Origin: Bidens hawaiensis
Taxonomy: Eukaryota; Streptophyta; Magnoliopsida; Asterales; Asteraceae
DNA: 64,000 bases
Reading direction: 5' to 3'
NCBI GenBank assembly: GCA_021521415.1
Contig: JAIQDT010004218.1
Span: forward strand, 124,001-188,000
The notes beneath the pieces were generated by a model that was not told the DNA's origin, did no database searches, and saw only the letters and a list, made by a program, of their open reading frames with translations. The translations under genes and the position numbers were made by a program. Position 1 is the stretch's first letter. Each line of letters begins with the position of its first letter. Shown here piece by piece: positions 35,406 to 44,184 of this stretch.

Positions 35406-38400
35406 GAACAGTTGAACAGGGCTGCCCACAGTCTTTGGATTGTAGATAGCGGCTGTTCCCGGCACATGACGGGCAACAAATACTTGTTGCACGACTTAAA
35501 ACCTGTTCAGGGAGACAAAGTTAGTTTTGCTGGTGAAAGTGGAGGAAGAATTACTGGGAAAGGAACGGTGTCCAATGGGAAGATGACACTTGAGAATGTA
35601 AATTTTGTGGAAGAGCTGAAGCACAATCTGCTGAGTGTGTCGCAGATTTGTGATAAGGAGTATACTGTTCACTTCACGAAGAATGAGGCGATCGTGTTGA
35701 AGCCTGGTTTTCAGATACCAGAAGAGTGGATAGTGATGACAGCTCCACGTGATACAAATACGTATGTGATGGATATGAGGTCTACTGAAATGGCCTTGGG
35801 AGAATCATGTTTATTGACAAAAGCAAGCGAATCAGAATCCGAACTTTGGCACAGGAGAATGGGGCACATTCATCTTCGGAAGATGAACCACATTGTCAAA
35901 AATGGGCTTGTGATGGGCGTTCCTTTAAAAAGTTTTAACTTTGAAGACAAATGTATTGCATGCAAGAAGGGAAAGCAACACAAGAAATCCCATCTCACCA
36001 AGAAGGTCAACTCAATTGCCAGTACTCTAGAACTGCTTCACATGGATCTCTTCGGTCCAGTGAATGTAAAAAGTCTAGGAGGTACTTCTTACTGCTTGGT
36101 GATCACTGATGACTACTCGCGATACTCGTGGGTATATTTTCTGAAATCGAAAGATGAGACGGCTCAAATGGTGAAGAGTTTGATTACTAAAGTTGAGAAC
36201 GTCATGAGTAAAACAGTTAAGTTCATCAGAAGTGACAATGGGACAGAGTTCAAGAATTTTGAAATGGAGATCTTCTGTCTTCAGAAAGGAATTGAACATC
36301 AATACAGCGCTCCGTATACTCCGCAACAGAATGGAGTGGCTGAAAGGAAGAACCGAACTTTAATTGAAGGAGCCAGGACTATGCTGGCAGATTCGAAGCT
36401 TCCTGTGATGTTCTGGGCTGAAGCAGTCGCTACAGCCTGCTATGTTCTGAATAGAGTGTTAACCGTTAAGAGACTTGGTAAAACTTGCTACGAGCTTATG
36501 CATGGAAGGAAGCCCAACTTGAGTGGTCTTGAACCATTCGGGTCTCCTTGTTCGATCTTGAAGACAAATTCGAAATTTGGAGAAGTAGGCGATGAAGGAA
36601 TCTTAGTCGGTTATGTTGTTGGGACTCCCAACATGCGTGTCTTCAATACTTCGACTTGCAAGGTGGAGGTGGTATGTAACACTGACATCACAAGTTACCA
36701 ACCGCCAAAACCAAACAATGGACCTGCTGAGCTTTTCGACTATGTTAAGCTTTTTAAGTCATTTAACGTACCGGATTTGGAGATTTCTGAAGAAGAAGAA
36801 AGAGCTGCAACGAAGATGATGCTCGATGAGGAAGAAAATCTATTGCAAAGACAGCTGATTGAAAAATGTCAACCTTCCTCATCAAACACTATTGATACCC
36901 CTGCTGCCTCAACTGAAGAAGAATTTATCAATCCTTTTCACTCTCAGCATGACACAACCATTGATGAGATCTCTTCTAATTTGGAAGATAATTTGCATGT
37001 CGGTTCTGTACCGACCACGAGAATTCATAAAAATCACCCTTTGGACAATGTGATTGGTGATGTGTCCTCAGGTGTACAAACGAGAAGCAGCTTGAATGAA
37101 CACACCTATGTTTATATAAGCATTAAGGAGACAGGAATAATCGATGAATGCTTGTATACCTGCTTTATAAGCCAGATTGAACCGAAAAATTATCAAATGG
37201 CTTTAAAGGACAGCTCGTGGGTCGAGGCCATGCAAGAAGAGTTGGCTCAATTCGAGAAGATGGAAGTTTGGTCTTTGGTTGAAAAACCAAGGAATGTGCA
37301 TGCAATTGGCACAAAATGGGTGTTCAAGTGCAAGAGAGATGATAAGGGGATCATTATAAGAAACAAGGCGAGGCTTGTCGTGAAAGGTTTTAATCAGCAA
37401 GAGGGGATAGACTATAATGAGGTGTTCGCTCCGGTGGCCAGGTTGGAAGCGATACGATTGTTTTTGGCGTTTGCTGCGTTCAAGAAGATGAAAGTGTTTC
37501 AGTTGGACGTGAAGAGTGCGTTCCTCAATGGGAAAGTTGATGAGGTTGTGTATGTTGAGCAACCTCCGGGTTTTCCTGACCCAGACTTTCCTGATCACGT
37601 ATACAAGTTGAGCAAGGCGCTGTATGGATTACATCAGGCACCTCGTGCCTGGTATTCAACGTTATCGGACTACTTGCTAGAGAATGGTTTTGAAAGGGGT
37701 TTGATCGACAGTACTTTGTTTGTGAAGAGAGAAGGAAGTGACTTCCTGCTAGTTCAAGTCTACGTGGATGACATCATATTTGCTGCATCAAGAGTCTCCA
37801 TGTGTCAGGAATTTGAGGCCGTTATGAAGAAAAGATTCGAGATGAGTGCTATGGGTGAACTAACGTTCTTTTTAGGATTGCAGGTTGATCAAAGGAAGGA
37901 CGGGATGTTCATTCATCAAACGAAGTATGTTCATGATGTCCTCCAGCGTTTCAAGATGGAGGACTCTTCTCCATTTGACACTCCAATTTGCGTCAACCAC
38001 AAGTTGGGAGCTGAAGTAGACGGTGACGCAGATGTGGACCCAACTCTGTATCGGGCTATAATAGGTTCTTTGATGTATTTAACTGCTTCTAGGCCCGATA
38101 TAATGTTTTCTGTTTGTCTTTGTGCTCGTTTTCAAGCAAACCCAAAGGAATCTCACATGAAGGGTGTGAAGAGGATTTTGAGGTATCTCAAAGGCAAGCC
38201 GAAGCTAGGGTTGTGGTACCCGAAGGGAGGAGACGTGGAACTGGTAGCGTATACGGATTCTGATTATGGAGGATGCAATCAGAGTCGGAAGTCGACTACA
38301 GGAGGATGTCAGTTTCTCGGTGGAAGATTAGTTTCATGGCAGTGCAAGAAACAGACGTCAGTCGCAATCTCAACGTGCGAAGCTGAATGTATGGCAGCAT

Positions 38401-38708
38401 CCAACTGTTGCTCTCAGGTTTTGTGGATTCAGCAACAATTGCGCGACTATGGTCTGAATTTCTTACTCACTCCTATTTTAATTGATAACACTGCTGCCAT
38501 CTCAGTAATTAACAATCCAGTGAAGCATAGTAAAACTAAACATATTGACATTCGTCATCACTTCATACGGGATTGTGCTGAGAAGAAACTGATCAAGGTC
38601 GAAAAGGTCGATACGCCAGAAAATTACGCTGATTTATTTACAAAAGCGTTTGATAAATCCAGATTTCAAAACCAAATTGAGCTGAATGGGATGATCAATC
38701 CCGAGTAA
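35400..38708 (+). CDS. pol: Copia-1 Pol polyprotein (protease, integrase, RT, RNase H), 1102 aa
   Basis: Intact Ty1/copia polyprotein. The protease motif DSG is at residues 16-18 (WIVDSGCSRHMTG). The pre-integrase zinc region follows (LWHRRMGHIHLRKM ... CIACKKGKQHKKSH, about 149-195). The integrase acidic triad is D216 (LHMDLFGP), D279 (RSDNGTEF) and E315 (NGVAERKNRT), with the D,D35E gap intact. Reverse transcriptase starts near 620 (AIGTKWVFKCKRDDKG, KARLVVKGFNQQEG) with active site YVDD at 788-791. RNase H carries AYTDSDYGGC, KKQTSVAISTCEAE and the closing KHIDIRHHFIRD and ADLFTKAF. The product would copy RNA to DNA and integrate it in the nucleus. The ATG at 35400 is in the -1 frame relative to gag, whose stop is 14 nt upstream. 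The frame is closed by TAG at 35376, so there is almost no overlap for frameshifting. Expression may use re-initiation, frameshift or splicing (inference). Confidence 0.95.
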   Translation: MQEQLNRAAHSLWIVDSGCSRHMTGNKYLLHDLKPVQGDKVSFAGESGGRITGKGTVSNGKMTLENVNFVEELKHNLLSVSQICDKEYTVHFTKNEAIVLKPGFQIPEEWIVMTAPRDTNTYVMDMRSTEMALGESCLLTKASESESELWHRRMGHIHLRKMNHIVKNGLVMGVPLKSFNFEDKCIACKKGKQHKKSHLTKKVNSIASTLELLHMDLFGPVNVKSLGGTSYCLVITDDYSRYSWVYFLKSKDETAQMVKSLITKVENVMSKTVKFIRSDNGTEFKNFEMEIFCLQKGIEHQYSAPYTPQQNGVAERKNRTLIEGARTMLADSKLPVMFWAEAVATACYVLNRVLTVKRLGKTCYELMHGRKPNLSGLEPFGSPCSILKTNSKFGEVGDEGILVGYVVGTPNMRVFNTSTCKVEVVCNTDITSYQPPKPNNGPAELFDYVKLFKSFNVPDLEISEEEERAATKMMLDEEENLLQRQLIEKCQPSSSNTIDTPAASTEEEFINPFHSQHDTTIDEISSNLEDNLHVGSVPTTRIHKNHPLDNVIGDVSSGVQTRSSLNEHTYVYISIKETGIIDECLYTCFISQIEPKNYQMALKDSSWVEAMQEELAQFEKMEVWSLVEKPRNVHAIGTKWVFKCKRDDKGIIIRNKARLVVKGFNQQEGIDYNEVFAPVARLEAIRLFLAFAAFKKMKVFQLDVKSAFLNGKVDEVVYVEQPPGFPDPDFPDHVYKLSKALYGLHQAPRAWYSTLSDYLLENGFERGLIDSTLFVKREGSDFLLVQVYVDDIIFAASRVSMCQEFEAVMKKRFEMSAMGELTFFLGLQVDQRKDGMFIHQTKYVHDVLQRFKMEDSSPFDTPICVNHKLGAEVDGDADVDPTLYRAIIGSLMYLTASRPDIMFSVCLCARFQANPKESHMKGVKRILRYLKGKPKLGLWYPKGGDVELVAYTDSDYGGCNQSRKSTTGGCQFLGGRLVSWQCKKQTSVAISTCEAECMAASNCCSQVLWIQQQLRDYGLNFLLTPILIDNTAAISVINNPVKHSKTKHIDIRHHFIRDCAEKKLIKVEKVDTPENYADLFTKAFDKSRFQNQIELNGMINPE

Positions 38709-38729
38709 CCATGTTTTTATTGCGTTTGT

Positions 38730-38752
38730 AAAAAAAAAAAAAAAAAAAAAAA
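38730..38752 (+). repeat. A-tract (23 A) after pol
   Basis: Uninterrupted A-run 22 nt after the pol stop. See also 39470-39504. Confidence 0.95.
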
Positions 38753-39469
38753 GAAGGTCACTATTTCTTAAAATTAGTCGGTTACCTCAGTTTGATGGAC
38801 ATATCCTCGGATATGTTTTGGTCCTCGTTTCTACTTGTAGAGAATGAGGGTCGCCATTAACCAGACGACTGAAAGTGACCGGGGCGGTTATGATGTGTTT
38901 TCTTTCTGTCGCTGAAAATTAGTTGGTCATACTTAGTTAGAAGGACACATATTTGTATGTGGTCGGTCCAGTTGATCCATTGGATCTTCAGGATTGCCGT
39001 TTACCTGAAGACTTTGACGTGATCGGGGTGACTGAAGTCAAAATTTTTAAAAAGGGAAATGAAATTACTTTTCAAGTCTGTTACTTCGTAAGAAGTTCGT
39101 TAGCTATGTTAAACGGAAAATTGATCTAACCTTGGAAAATGATATATATACTGATTGTGTGTGCTTAACTAGTGAAGTTATTAGGCTTAAAAGGCTTTAG
39201 GACAATCATTGTATGTCATGGTAACTTTTTATGGTGCGTAAAAGTAGATGTGATACAAACTAATATTACTTGATTTTACGTGGAAAACACCTTAAGAGTT
39301 TTGCGTGTCTTCATATATATCTTTTCGAATGATAGGCAGAAAAGCGATTACCCAGTCATACACGAGCCCATGTGTGTTCTGATTCCCGTGAAGAAAGCGT
39401 TTCAAGATACTGCAGTGATCCAGATTCGGGACTTGCAGTTAATTTCTACTTTGAAGTCTATGTTGTTTG

Positions 39470-39504
<35 letters not shown>
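39470..39504 (+). repeat. A-tract (35 A) in the spacer
   Basis: Uninterrupted sense-strand A-run about 740 bp after the first. It may be polymerase slippage or a relic of a polyadenylated RNA captured into the element. Confidence 0.95.
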
Positions 39505-39509
<5 letters not shown>

Positions 39510-40085
39510 GTTATTGTAACATATTAGTGATCATAAATTCAAGACTTCTATATCTTAGAGCAAGAAGAAGAACGGGAAACAGAAGAAGAATACATACAAG
39601 TTAATCAGACACTATGGGTCGAAGTCAACTCGGGGTGACTAGGAGAAAGCCAAATACGCTTTGAGGATAGATAGGAGGCATCAATATTTCTGAGTTGTTG
39701 CCCACTTAAATTTTAAGGATTAATTTAATCTAACTCGTATCACAGAAACGATGAAAACCATCTTAAGTATATTACCTGCTTACAACCTGTCTCTATATGT
39801 CATAATACAGCTAAACACGGATCTATGTGACAGTCACGTAGTTAGTATGATTCCTGTTAGGATCTTTTCTAAAACATAGCTGTCCCTATCAAGACTGAAA
39901 TTTGATCCCTTATTCGTTAAATTTTTATAAGTTTTTCCTATTTTTGTAGTTGTATTATTTTATAACTGGTTACTTAGACATGATCATTTTTGTTTAACTC
40001 TTTTTGGAAGTTTAAAATGTTTATTGCAAAATGTTCAAACTTAAAGGGTTTGATTTTGAAATTATAGGCGAAGTAGTTGAATCAG

Positions 40086-40834
40086 GCGAACTTGTGCATA
40101 ACTTCGCCTAGGCGAAGTTATCCGTAACTTCGCCTGAACTACACTGACCCTATATAAGGCTTTTCAAACAGTAAATATCATTATTTTCAAAATTCTCAGC
40201 GAACTTAAGCTCCGAATTTTCCGGCGAACTTAAGAATTTTCCGGCGAACTTGTTTTCTATTCCGATTTCGATCTTCGTTTCCAGTTTCGATTATCACTTG
40301 AGGGTACGTGTAGTCGATATACATCACTAACATGTTCATTCATAGATGTTTTTACCCGGTTCGAGACCTCGGGTCGTCGGACCTTCAAAACCGAGTTTTT
40401 CAAACTTGTGTTACGTGTTCATGGACGAACTTTTCGTCTTAATAACATTAATATGTTGTGTTCTTCTCTCCTGGATCGTCAAATCGTGCAAAATCATCGG
40501 ATTTTTGGCCGTTTGAATCTGAACAGTCGCCGATTCAGATGAAGGCGAAGTTAGGGTTTAGGCGAAGTTATCCGCAACTTCGCCTGGGGCTTAATTTCGC
40601 TTGAGGCGAAGTTATCCACAACTTCGCCTGAAGCTTAATTTTGCCTAACACTTATCTTCGCCTGAGGCGATGTTGTGAAAAGGCGAAGTTATCACTAACT
40701 TCGCTCAGATCATTATAATTAAAATTAATTAGACGAACTTACAGATGAAGCGAAGTTGTTCCCAACTTCGCCTCACTTTTAACTTCGCCTATACATGTTT
40801 GATCACAACTTCGCCCATGGTATAAAGCGAACTT
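40086..40834 (+). promoter_or_regulatory. GCGAASTT motif array upstream of the third ORF
   Basis: About 19 copies of GCGAAGTT, GCGAACTT or complements lie in 750 bp, many as inverted pairs such as AACTTCGCCTAGGCGAAGTT near 40100. The stretch has the look of a second leader, like the one before gag, ending about 45 nt before the ORF3 ATG. Confidence 0.8.
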
Positions 40835-40854
40835 GTGAGTTTCTTAACGGTTAT

Positions 40855-40879
40855 CTAACTTGGTTCGTTTAGTGCAGAT
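40855..40879 (+). promoter_or_regulatory. candidate branch point and 3' splice site before the third ORF
   Basis: CTAAC (40855-40859), then TTGGTTCGTTTAGTGCAG with the AG at 40876-40877, 2 nt before the ATG at 40880. It matches plant branch-point and acceptor preferences. A spliced subgenomic RNA for this ORF would parallel retroviral env expression (inference). Confidence 0.4.
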
Positions 40880-43642
40880 ATGGCTGCTGTTGGAGGAGCT
40901 GGTGGTGATGACGGTGACGATCAGAGGCAATTCTTTCCAGCTCATAACCAGTTCATCACTCTAGATCCAGATGCCAAAGGCGTGGAGGACTACCGGGAGA
41001 TAATCACCTTTCTCCTGCGCTCAAGAATTTTTCACGCTATCACAACTACCCTGCCTATTTCACTGCCGAATATTGAAGACTTTTGGCAGACGGTAGAGTA
41101 TGATTGCCGGGTTGAGCCCCCGGTGATGCGAGCCACCGTTAATGGTCAAGTTGTTCAGTTTAACTCTGAACACATACGGGTGGCGTTGCAATTTGGAGAA
41201 GAAACAAGAGATGACCCCACGGAGTTTGTTGCTCCTTTTCGTGATGGCGCGTTCCTAAGGATGGGGTATTCAGGTCCCTTAGGGGATACACAGCGAAGGA
41301 AAGGATTCTTGTTAGATCAGTGGCGCTTCCTAATGCATGTCATGATAGTCTGTATGTCGGGACGGAAGGCGGGCACTGATGGAATGGGTGCGACGATGCA
41401 GTCTGCTATGACTGCCCTGACTTACAATAAAAGATATTCTTTTAGTCAGATGACCTTTTACGAGATCGATCGTCAGAGGAGGGCTGTGGCGCGTGAGCGG
41501 TTTACAATGTACCCACGATTCCTACAGATGATTTTAAATCATGTGGCTCCGTCGCTACCGCAAAGACGCCCTATTCGATACGTGGAATGTGTGACGAAAC
41601 GTATCTTTGCTCAGTGTCGCACTTCCAGCGCACGAAGCAAGCCTGAGCTGCGTCCCAGGCATACTCCGCTTTATGGGTATCTTATTAACCCAGAGTATGT
41701 GCCTGCGGCAGGGGACGAGTTTAGGGACCCAAGACCACAACAGGCGGCAGCACCCCAGGCTGTATCAGCTGCGCCTGCTGTATCTACTGCTGCATCTGCT
41801 GCTGTGCCAGCTTCTGAGATTGATCTTGACGCCATGTTCGGCGGGCAAGGGTTGTTTGATATGGACCGATTTGATCCACATGAGAATATTCCAGTCTCGG
41901 GTCCACAAGCAGATTTTGATGATGTGATGGAAGAGGCCAGACAAATGATGGTGAGACATGAGAGAACAGTGGATAAGCAGAAGAGAATTGTCGATGACGA
42001 CGATGAGGAAGAAGATGAAGAGGAAGTTGTGAGGCTGGTGCGAAAGAGCTCAAGAAGGGAAACGACAGGTATGGGTGTTGGAGCCGGAGAGACTTCAAGG
42101 TTTGCACGTTTTGCTCCACCTGCCTTGTCTGGTATGTCCCTTGTTCCTACCTCTGTGCAGGTATCGACTACAAGCGCTACGGTTGTTCCCGTAGTGGCTA
42201 CATCGTCGGCTGACACTCCATCGGTCACGGCAATCCAGACGTCGGCTCCGGAAATAGTGTCACTACCACCTCAATCGCGTACTCCACCGGTGGTAGTAGC
42301 ACGATTTGTTGAGTCTACGGTCACCACTTCTGCAGGAGTATCGGGTACGGTACCACCTGCGGACACGCCCAGTTCTGACTCGGAACGGATAGCTTCACTA
42401 GAGCGGATTGTAGCTGAACAGTCAAAGACCATTCAAAGCTTAGTGGAAGCAAATCAACTGCAGGCATCCCTCCTGGCTGAGCACGGGAAAATAATAGATG
42501 CCTTGAAGGAGTTCTTGGCATCTCAGGGGGAGATGAGCTGTAGAGGAGATGAGTTGAGGACCAAGCGTAGAGAAGACCGAGACGATGATCCCAATGCACC
42601 GGAAGGTGCAGGTGGTGAGCTGCCAAGAACCTCTCAAGTTCTTGGGGCTTCCACAGCTGAGGGGGAGTCTACCAAAGCGGCTGGTGGTGATGATGACGTG
42701 ATCGATGCGCTGAAGGAACTTGATGATGACATGTTCAGCGACGATGTATTATTTGATGAAGATGTTCTGCCAATCAGTGAGATTGAAAAGATTGGTGCAG
42801 AAATTGTGGTAGAAGATGTGATAGAAGAAGGGGAGATCGTTGAAGAGAACGTTGAGCACGAGATCCCTGAGGTTGAGAAAGCCGATGTGAGGGCTGAGAT
42901 GGATGAGACTACTGAGTGGGAGGAGCAGCCTAGGTGGAAGGAAGGCTGTGCTCATTGGTTTGTCAAGACCAAGAAGCCTTCTGTTCCAGCCATGTTCAAG
43001 AAGAGCTATAACATTAAAGGCTATGCTGAGGCGAAGAAGGGGATAATCTGTTGGATTTATGATGAACAGATCAAGTTATTTGTGGTAAAACGTTATGATG
43101 GCATTCAATACTTCAGGAGAATGTTGAGATCTCTCAACACGTTGCCAGAATGCGAGGTGAAAGATTTGGGCAGATTAGGCCTGATAAACAGAAGTGACAA
43201 TAATATGGCGAGAATGATTGAGAAGATTGTGTGGAAAGAAGGCGTAAAAGATAAAAAGTTTGAGCTTCTGAAGCCTCAAAAAGGGAAGTTAGTGGAAGAT
43301 AAAGAGAGGGGATTGAGAGCAGATGGCAAGCCATGGATGGTGATGAAGTACAAGCCAATCCGATGCATCAAGGAGGTTCCAATGAAGAACATGCCTCAAG
43401 ATGTGTTGACGAATCTAAAATGGTGGTACGTTGATTGCCAGACTGCTGAAGCCGTGATGGAAGACGAAGATGAACAAGAAGTGCTGAGGGTGTACGACCC
43501 GATGCATCTTGTAAACTTATCGAAAGCTGATCTGAAGATGCTCAACGAGAAGAAGATATTCTATATTCCTGCTTGGAAGGATGAAGCAAGGAAATATCAG
43601 CGAGTAGTCACGGTGTGTGTGAGAGAAGGAGTGCACGCATGA
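40880..43642 (+). CDS. Copia-1 third ORF, 920 aa, Sirevirus extra (env-position) protein of unknown function
   Basis: A long intact frame between pol and the 3' LTR, where Sireviruses carry an optional 'env-like' gene. An N-terminal region (about residues 14-245) looks globular, with LLRSRIFHAITTTLPISLP, VALQFGEETRDDP, KGFLLDQWRFLMHVMIVC and YPRFLQMILNHVAPSLP; I recall similar proteins after pol in plant retrotransposons. A low-complexity Ala/Ser/Thr/Pro and acidic middle follows (about 275-500). A heptad-rich coiled coil lies at about 502-550 (ERIASLERIVAEQSKTIQSL onward). A very acidic stretch (about 610-680) precedes a second globular, Lys/Trp-rich region (about 690-920). I see no signal peptide and no convincing transmembrane segment, so an envelope role is not supported. 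It more likely acts as a soluble accessory or structural protein (inference). The start follows an acceptor-like TTTAGTGCAG; the stop is TGA at 43640-43642. Confidence 0.85.
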   Translation: MAAVGGAGGDDGDDQRQFFPAHNQFITLDPDAKGVEDYREIITFLLRSRIFHAITTTLPISLPNIEDFWQTVEYDCRVEPPVMRATVNGQVVQFNSEHIRVALQFGEETRDDPTEFVAPFRDGAFLRMGYSGPLGDTQRRKGFLLDQWRFLMHVMIVCMSGRKAGTDGMGATMQSAMTALTYNKRYSFSQMTFYEIDRQRRAVARERFTMYPRFLQMILNHVAPSLPQRRPIRYVECVTKRIFAQCRTSSARSKPELRPRHTPLYGYLINPEYVPAAGDEFRDPRPQQAAAPQAVSAAPAVSTAASAAVPASEIDLDAMFGGQGLFDMDRFDPHENIPVSGPQADFDDVMEEARQMMVRHERTVDKQKRIVDDDDEEEDEEEVVRLVRKSSRRETTGMGVGAGETSRFARFAPPALSGMSLVPTSVQVSTTSATVVPVVATSSADTPSVTAIQTSAPEIVSLPPQSRTPPVVVARFVESTVTTSAGVSGTVPPADTPSSDSERIASLERIVAEQSKTIQSLVEANQLQASLLAEHGKIIDALKEFLASQGEMSCRGDELRTKRREDRDDDPNAPEGAGGELPRTSQVLGASTAEGESTKAAGGDDDVIDALKELDDDMFSDDVLFDEDVLPISEIEKIGAEIVVEDVIEEGEIVEENVEHEIPEVEKADVRAEMDETTEWEEQPRWKEGCAHWFVKTKKPSVPAMFKKSYNIKGYAEAKKGIICWIYDEQIKLFVVKRYDGIQYFRRMLRSLNTLPECEVKDLGRLGLINRSDNNMARMIEKIVWKEGVKDKKFELLKPQKGKLVEDKERGLRADGKPWMVMKYKPIRCIKEVPMKNMPQDVLTNLKWWYVDCQTAEAVMEDEDEQEVLRVYDPMHLVNLSKADLKMLNEKKIFYIPAWKDEARKYQRVVTVCVREGVHA

Positions 43643-43695
43643 AGATACAGGATTACAAGACAAGAGCTGAAAGATCAAGATATGAAGCTACTGCC

Positions 43696-43706
43696 AAGGG
43701 GGAGTC
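43696..43706 (+). promoter_or_regulatory. Copia-1 polypurine tract
   Basis: AAGGGGGAGTC abuts the 3' LTR start (TGTTGG at 43707) and serves as the plus-strand primer. Confidence 0.9.
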
Positions 43707-44184
43707 TGTTGGTGCATAGATGTCAGTAGTTCATATGTATAAAGTCTGTAATCGAGTCTGTAATATTGTTTATGTAATTGTTTGTGTAACAGCGAAGTTG
43801 TTGACAAGTTCGCTTAGGCGAACTTGTTAACCGAGCGAAGTTGTTGACAAGTTCGCTTAGGCGAACTTGTTCAACGAGCGAAGTTATTGACAACTTCGCC
43901 TGAGGCGAAGTTGTCGTGTATATAAGTAACCTACGGGTTACTGTTTATGTTCGGTTTTTCTGTTGGTCATTTTAGGTTTTGGTTGATCGAGTTTAGTTAC
44001 GTGTGAGTCTATTGACGTGAGTCTGTAAGCATCTCGGTTTGAGTTATCAATATAACGTGTGGTTGTTCGTATTGTGTGTACGTGTGTTCGTGAGCTAACA
44101 TTCTACGTCCGTAACGATCTACACAGGGATTCCGCACCTGTGTATATCGGGATATCTCGTGTACGATCCGTCCAAGAACCTACA
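43707..44184 (+). repeat. Copia-1 3' LTR (478 bp)
   Basis: Copy of 31703-32180 with three substitutions (GGTTACTG for GGTTAATG, GAGTTTAG for GAGTTCAG, CCAAGAAC for CCAGGAAC). Satellite resumes at 44185 with CAAAGATACC. Confidence 0.95.

Larger units (their letters stand above)
38709..40085 (+). other. Copia-1 spacer between pol and the third-ORF region
   Basis: Non-coding stretch between pol and the motif array. It contains two long A-runs (38730-38752 and 39470-39504) and a probable diverged duplication: AAAATTAGTCGGTTA near 38770 and AAAATTAGTTGGTCA near 38925 each open ~156-bp segments with similar order (GGACATAT / GGACACAT, GTCC, CCATT / CCGTT, TGACC / TGACG). The open frame at 39280-39519 is short, ends in Lys from the A-run, and is unlikely to be a gene. 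Confidence 0.6.
31703..44184 (+). mobile_element. Copia-1: complete Sirevirus-like Ty1/copia element with a third ORF
   Basis: 478-bp LTRs at 31703-32180 and 43707-44184 differ at three positions by eye. Between them, in order, are an initiator-Met primer site, leader, gag (879 aa), pol (1102 aa; protease, integrase, RT, RNase H), a 2.2-kb spacer, a 920-aa third ORF and a polypurine tract. The integrase-before-RT order defines Ty1/copia. A long gag with two zinc knuckles and a coiled coil, together with an extra ORF after pol, is characteristic of the Sirevirus (SIRE/Maximus) lineage. The low LTR divergence and three intact ORFs suggest a young, possibly active copy. Flanking satellite joins with about 2 nt lost and no target-site duplication. 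Confidence 0.92.

Noticed and set aside
39280..39519. 79-aa ORF in the Copia-1 spacer
   Set aside because: It ends in a lysine run translated from the A-tract and has no domain or conservation signal.
40880..43642. Calling the third ORF an envelope glycoprotein
   Set aside because: No signal peptide, cleavage site or membrane anchor is visible. Only its position between pol and the 3' LTR recalls env.
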